This document shows positions 21,959 to 22,377 of a DNA stretch of 22,377 bases, piece by piece. Under the pieces are notes generated by a model. That model was not told where the DNA came from and did not search any database. It worked only from the letters and a program-made list of their open reading frames with translations. Position 1 is the stretch's first letter. Every line of letters starts with the position of its first letter. The stretch is from assembly GCA_937894495.1 (NCBI GenBank), contig CALCRR010000343.1, positions 1 through 22,377 on the forward strand, read 5' to 3'. The DNA is from an uncultured Ruminococcus sp. (GTDB taxonomy: Bacteria > Bacillota > Clostridia > Oscillospirales > Ruminococcaceae). The translations under genes and the position numbers were made by a program.

Positions 21959-22377
21959 ATGTCAGACACAACTAACATCTCTCCCGAGCTGCTGGAAAAA
22001 ATGAACAGATATTGGGACGCTGTGAACTATCTGTCCGCAGGTCAGCTTTATCTGCTGGATAATCCGCTGCTGAGAGAGCCGCTGAAAAAGGAGCACATCA
22101 AGAAAAAGATAGTAGGTCACTGGGGCACAGTTCCGGGGCAGAACTTTATCTATGTGCACCTTAACAGGGTCATCAAAAAGTACGATCTGGATATGATCTA
22201 TATCTCGGGTCCCGGTCACGGAGGAAACTTCATGGTGGCTAACACCTATGTTGAGGGCTCATATTCCGAGGTTTACCCCAACATATCCCGTGATGTTGAG
22301 GGCATGAAGAAGCTCTTCAAGCAGTTCAGCTTCCCCGGCGGTATTTCATCGCACGTTGCCCCCGAGACCCCCGGTTC
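21959..22377 (+). CDS. xfp: Phosphoketolase (xylulose-5-P/fructose-6-P), N-terminal part
   Basis: The gene runs off the window; 139 complete codons are present of a family usually near 790-825. ATG 21959 lies 7 bp after AGGAGG. Characteristic stretches are YLSAGQLYLLDNPLLREPLKKEHIKKK, VGHWGTVPGQNFIYVHLNR, ISGPGHGGNFMVANTYVEGSYSEVYP and FPGGISSHVAPETPG, carrying the active-site histidines (His54, His87 and His132 here) of this thiamine diphosphate enzyme. It cleaves xylulose 5-phosphate, and in some members fructose 6-phosphate, to acetyl phosphate, giving an alternative route for pentoses. That suits an organism living on xylan. Confidence 0.95.
   Translation, partial: MSDTTNISPELLEKMNRYWDAVNYLSAGQLYLLDNPLLREPLKKEHIKKKIVGHWGTVPGQNFIYVHLNRVIKKYDLDMIYISGPGHGGNFMVANTYVEGSYSEVYPNISRDVEGMKKLFKQFSFPGGISSHVAPETPG

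Overview
The window looks like a chromosomal segment of a Ruminococcus-type gut or rumen Firmicute (Oscillospiraceae). This rests on a secreted carbohydrate esterase carrying a C-terminal type I dockerin, Firmicute-style control elements (strong sigma-A promoters with 17-bp spacers, GGAGG ribosome sites, an asparagine T-box, CcpA-like sites) and the overall gene complement. No rRNA, tRNA, CRISPR array, phage or transposase gene is visible. The genus is an inference; the dockerin is the best single clue.

Layout. (1) 1-3240: a dockerin-bearing CE2-type esterase convergent with an RlmI-like rRNA methyltransferase, with a shared bidirectional terminator. (2) 3240-7300: a two-gene operon (DUF4261-like protein plus HAD phosphatase) and a membrane-anchored CAP-domain protein. 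Three copies of one interspersed repeat lie in the intergenic regions here, and each ends just upstream of a sigma-A promoter. (3) 7280-10363: an asparagine block. asnS is controlled by a T-box with an AAC specifier; asnA has its own promoter followed at once by an intrinsic terminator. (4) 10364-13960: a decayed-looking locus. A 160-bp TA-flanked palindromic MITE separates the -35 from the -10 of what would otherwise be a consensus promoter. The gene it drives, a TadZ/CpaE-like ATPase, runs out of frame into an Ig-repeat surface protein that has lost its N-terminus, as if a deletion joined two genes. (5) 14040-16660: a lipoprotein serine hydrolase, then a leftward ACT-domain/cysE operon. (6) 16596-18683: bifunctional birA and the biotin transporter bioY, separated by a roughly 270-bp imperfect inverted repeat. 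(7) 18704-22377: a roughly 1000-residue MacB-like ABC ATPase-permease fusion with an odd Met/Glu-rich extracellular insert, divergent from the start of a phosphoketolase gene cut by the window edge.

Functionally most genes are housekeeping or nutrient related: asparagine charging and synthesis, cysteine precursor synthesis, biotin uptake and attachment, polysaccharide deacetylation and pentose phosphoketolase metabolism. I do not see a clear new defence or biosynthetic system. The most unusual material is non-coding: the promoter-linked repeat family, the promoter-splitting MITE, the promoter-proximal terminators and the gene-fusion scar.
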